DNA of 64,000 nt from contig QBYL01000001.1 in assembly GCA_003282835.1 (NCBI GenBank), positions 310,001-374,000 of the forward strand, given 5' to 3'. The notes beneath the pieces are model-generated. The model was not told the origin of the DNA and did not search any database. It saw only the letters and a program-made list of their open reading frames with translations. Positions 62,101 through 64,000 of this stretch are shown here, one piece after another. The DNA comes from Pelagibacteraceae bacterium AG-325-J13 (GTDB lineage Bacteria > Pseudomonadota > Alphaproteobacteria > Pelagibacterales > Pelagibacteraceae). The stretch's first letter is position 1. Each line of letters starts with the position of its first letter. The position numbers were made by a program, and so were the translations under genes.

Positions 62101-63195
62101 ATGAAAAAATTATTAACTGTTGTTTTAAGTTTTGCAGTATTTGTTGGTTTTTCAATGACTACAGCTAACGCTAAAACATTAAAATGTCAGACCGTTCTTA
62201 ACACTAAAGCTGATGAAGTGAAGATGTTAAAGGACTTTACTGATACTGTAACAGAATTAACTGATGGATCTTTAAAATTTGAAATTTTACCAGCAGGAGC
62301 TGTTGTAGGAGTTAAAGAAACATTAGATGCAGTTGACAAAGGATTGATTGACTGTGGATTTGCTTGGACACACTATTGGTCAGGCGATCATCCAGCAGCT
62401 ATGTTATTTGGTTCGCCAGTAGCAGGTGGTGGAGTAGGTATAGACAATTTAGCATTTTTATCATGGTTTCAATACGGTGGTGGAAAAGAATTGTACGACC
62501 AATTATGGAAAGAAATGGGAAGAGATATAAAAGGATTTATGCTTCAACCAGTTGGACCAGAAGCTTTAGGTTGGTTTCCAAAACCAATTAAAGATATGGC
62601 TGACTTTAGAAAATATAAATTCAGAACTCCTCCAGGAATTCCTGGTCAAACATATAAAGATATCGGTATAGCATCTGTAGCAATGGGCGGTGGAGACATT
62701 TTACCAGCATTACAAGCAGGAACTATCGATGCAGCAGAATGGTGTTGCCCTAAACCAGATTTAACATTTGGTTTCCAAAAGGTATTAAAACACTATTACC
62801 TACAAGGTTTACACCAAGTAGTAGTAAATGCTGACTTTTATATAACTGGAAAAACTTACAAAAAAATGACTGCTCATGAGAAAAAATCTCTTGAAGTAGC
62901 TGCAAACGCTTCATTAGCTAAATCTTTAAGCTACAGAATCTATGAAAATGGAAAAGCTTTAAGAGAATTAACTACTAAGCACGGGGTAATTTTAGAAGAT
63001 ACTCCTTCAGACTACTTTAAAGAATATATGGCAGCAGCAAAGAAAACATTGAATAAAAATGCAGCAGAAAACAAATTTTTTGCTAAAGTTTATACTTCAA
63101 TGAAAGAATTTGCTGATATAGCTGTTCCTTTCTGGAGTGGCGCGCAAATGTCAAATGCTAAGCTAGGAATGGCTCACGCAGCGACATTAAAATAG
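62101..63195 (+). CDS. TRAP transporter substrate-binding protein DctP family
   Basis: A 364-residue periplasmic binding protein with a signal peptide (MKKLLTVVLSFAVFVGFSM, cleavage after ANA at about residue 24). The DctP fold includes FEILPAGAVVGVKETLDAVDKGLIDCG, the arginine-containing FRKYKFRTPPGIPG that usually binds the carboxylate, and LQAGTIDAAEWCCP. It resembles the TakP/mannitol-chloroaromatic group, so keto acids or similar organic acids are probable. A GGGGGA Shine-Dalgarno precedes ATG. Confidence 0.92.
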   Translation: MKKLLTVVLSFAVFVGFSMTTANAKTLKCQTVLNTKADEVKMLKDFTDTVTELTDGSLKFEILPAGAVVGVKETLDAVDKGLIDCGFAWTHYWSGDHPAAMLFGSPVAGGGVGIDNLAFLSWFQYGGGKELYDQLWKEMGRDIKGFMLQPVGPEALGWFPKPIKDMADFRKYKFRTPPGIPGQTYKDIGIASVAMGGGDILPALQAGTIDAAEWCCPKPDLTFGFQKVLKHYYLQGLHQVVVNADFYITGKTYKKMTAHEKKSLEVAANASLAKSLSYRIYENGKALRELTTKHGVILEDTPSDYFKEYMAAAKKTLNKNAAENKFFAKVYTSMKEFADIAVPFWSGAQMSNAKLGMAHAATLK

Positions 63196-63213
63196 TCATT
63201 AAGTAAAGATTAT

Positions 63214-63250
63214 AATAAAGCGGATCAATTAAATGATCCGCTTTATTTTT
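63214..63250 (+). terminator. Hairpin terminator between TRAP binding protein and permeases
   Basis: A perfect 14-bp stem (63214-63227 with 63234-63247) around ATTAAA, followed by a T run. It probably lowers read-through so that the binding protein mRNA exceeds that of the permeases. Confidence 0.9.
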
Positions 63251-63270
63251 TTAAACCAAAAAAGGAACTA

Positions 63271-63882
63271 ATGCCTTTGAGAACAAAACTGGATAAATCA
63301 GATGAAATGATCGCTGAAAGGCGAGGAAGTTCAGGCAAGATGCCTGCTGATATGCCACTATGGATGGCTAAAACTATCACATCAATAGACAAATTTAGCA
63401 AGAGAGTGGGTAACGTTGTTTGTTGGATCTTAATGCCTTTAATTTTTGCTATGACTTATGAAGTAATAATGAGAAAATTATTTTTAGCACCTACAATTTG
63501 GGCTTACGATATTAGTAGATTTTTATATGGAGCACTATTTATGTTAGGAGCAGGTTATGCTCTTTCTAAAGGTGTTCACATCAGAGCAGATTTTTTATAC
63601 AGAAATTTTAAAACTAAAAATCAAGGACTTATAGATTTTTGGTTATATATTTTATTTTACTTCCCAGGCTTACTGGTTTTTCTTTATATGACCATTGGTT
63701 ATGTAGGAGAGTCAATTCAAAGAGGAGAGAGGGGTATGGATACGACTTGGATGCCATATATGTGGCCAATTAAATCATGTTTACTAATTGGAATAGTTTT
63801 TCTTTTAATCCAAGGTATTGCAGAATTATTAAAAAGTTACTGGGCTGCCAAAAAAGGTGAATGGCCAGGAGAAACAAAATGA
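63271..63882 (+). CDS. TRAP transporter small permease DctQ
   Basis: A 203-residue protein with four helices (about 48-70, 82-104, 122-144, 165-185) after a charged N-terminus. EVIMRKLFLAPTIWAYDISRFLYGALFMLGAGYAL and GVHIRADFLYR are the DctQ signature. It forms the permease with DctM. Its stop overlaps the next start by 4 bases (ATGA). Confidence 0.92.
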   Translation: MPLRTKLDKSDEMIAERRGSSGKMPADMPLWMAKTITSIDKFSKRVGNVVCWILMPLIFAMTYEVIMRKLFLAPTIWAYDISRFLYGALFMLGAGYALSKGVHIRADFLYRNFKTKNQGLIDFWLYILFYFPGLLVFLYMTIGYVGESIQRGERGMDTTWMPYMWPIKSCLLIGIVFLLIQGIAELLKSYWAAKKGEWPGETK

Positions 63883-64000
63883 TTGCTGAGCTAGTTGATC
63901 CAGCAGTTCTTGGTTTTATTTTAGTTGGAGTAATGCTATTTGCTATATTTGTAGGATTTCCTATTTCATTCACATTAATATTTTTAGGATTTGTATTTGG
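63879..64000 (+). CDS. TRAP transporter large permease DctM, 5' part
   Basis: The first 40 residues only, as the window ends. They read MIAELVDPAVLGFILVGVML, then a hydrophobic stretch with FVGFPISFTLIFLGF, typical of the first helix of DctM. The 4-base overlap with dctQ is standard for TRAP operons. Confidence 0.88.
   Translation, partial: MIAELVDPAVLGFILVGVMLFAIFVGFPISFTLIFLGFVF

Noticed and set aside
1-64000. tRNA genes, CRISPR arrays, insertion sequences or prophage
   Set aside because: No tRNA T-arm with cloverleaf, no regularly spaced repeats, no transposase, integrase or phage structural genes were found by reading.

Overview
The window is a gene-dense, very AT-rich chromosomal segment from a SAR11-type alphaproteobacterium (Pelagibacterales). 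The support is the low GC, spacers often of 0-20 bp, a tandem glycine riboswitch ahead of gcvT, aprM-aprB-aprA for sulfite oxidation without a reductive sulfur pathway nearby, Xsc, TRAP transport and a lone ammonium transporter. No tRNA, rRNA, insertion sequence, prophage or CRISPR array was seen. The sequence starts inside a pyrroline-5-carboxylate-reductase-like gene and ends inside a TRAP large-permease gene.

0-10 kb: a CsaA-like tRNA-binding protein, a LysE exporter, aconitase A overlapping an MmgE/PrpD dehydratase, a small outer-membrane beta-barrel with its own terminator, a TerC protein, a MATE exporter, an EamA exporter and an FkbM methyltransferase. 10.1-14.7 kb: a tandem glycine riboswitch and gcvT-gcvH-gcvP.

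14.7-30 kb: a light and oxidative-stress island. It holds a lipid-modification operon (flavin amine oxidase, DUF1365, CFA-type methyltransferase, DUF3833 lipoprotein), Fe-type superoxide dismutase, an ABM monooxygenase, SDRs, TspO, MsrA, two photolyase/cryptochrome-family proteins with DUF2256 and DCC partners, HisI and FolE. One photolyase appears to have its two domains in swapped order. The composition resembles the singlet-oxygen regulon of Rhodobacter, but no rpoE/chrR pair is present here.

30-45.5 kb: mostly housekeeping: a YhdH/AcuI-type reductase, a LysR regulator, RseP, HU (behind a long inverted repeat), Amt, RecX, CysQ, MnmA, a cystathionine beta-lyase and an MFS carrier. Several genes shorter than 60 codons lie in the gaps. 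A 290-bp gap after mnmA holds a GC-richer, strongly foldable segment with three GNRA-capped hairpins. I could not assign it to a known RNA family.

45.5-55 kb: an organosulfur block. SuyAB and Xsc release sulfite from sulfolactate and sulfoacetaldehyde. AprMBA oxidises sulfite to APS, a small HxGH nucleotidyltransferase sits upstream, and a TauE/SafE carrier can export sulfite. A CADD-type enzyme, probably making p-aminobenzoate, precedes the block, behind a spacer with two exact DnaA boxes.

55-64 kb: a SxtJ / SGNH / DUF5989 / carbamoyltransferase cassette, an M23 peptidase, an SDR, a second TerC, a GMC oxidoreductase and a TRAP transporter operon cut by the window end.
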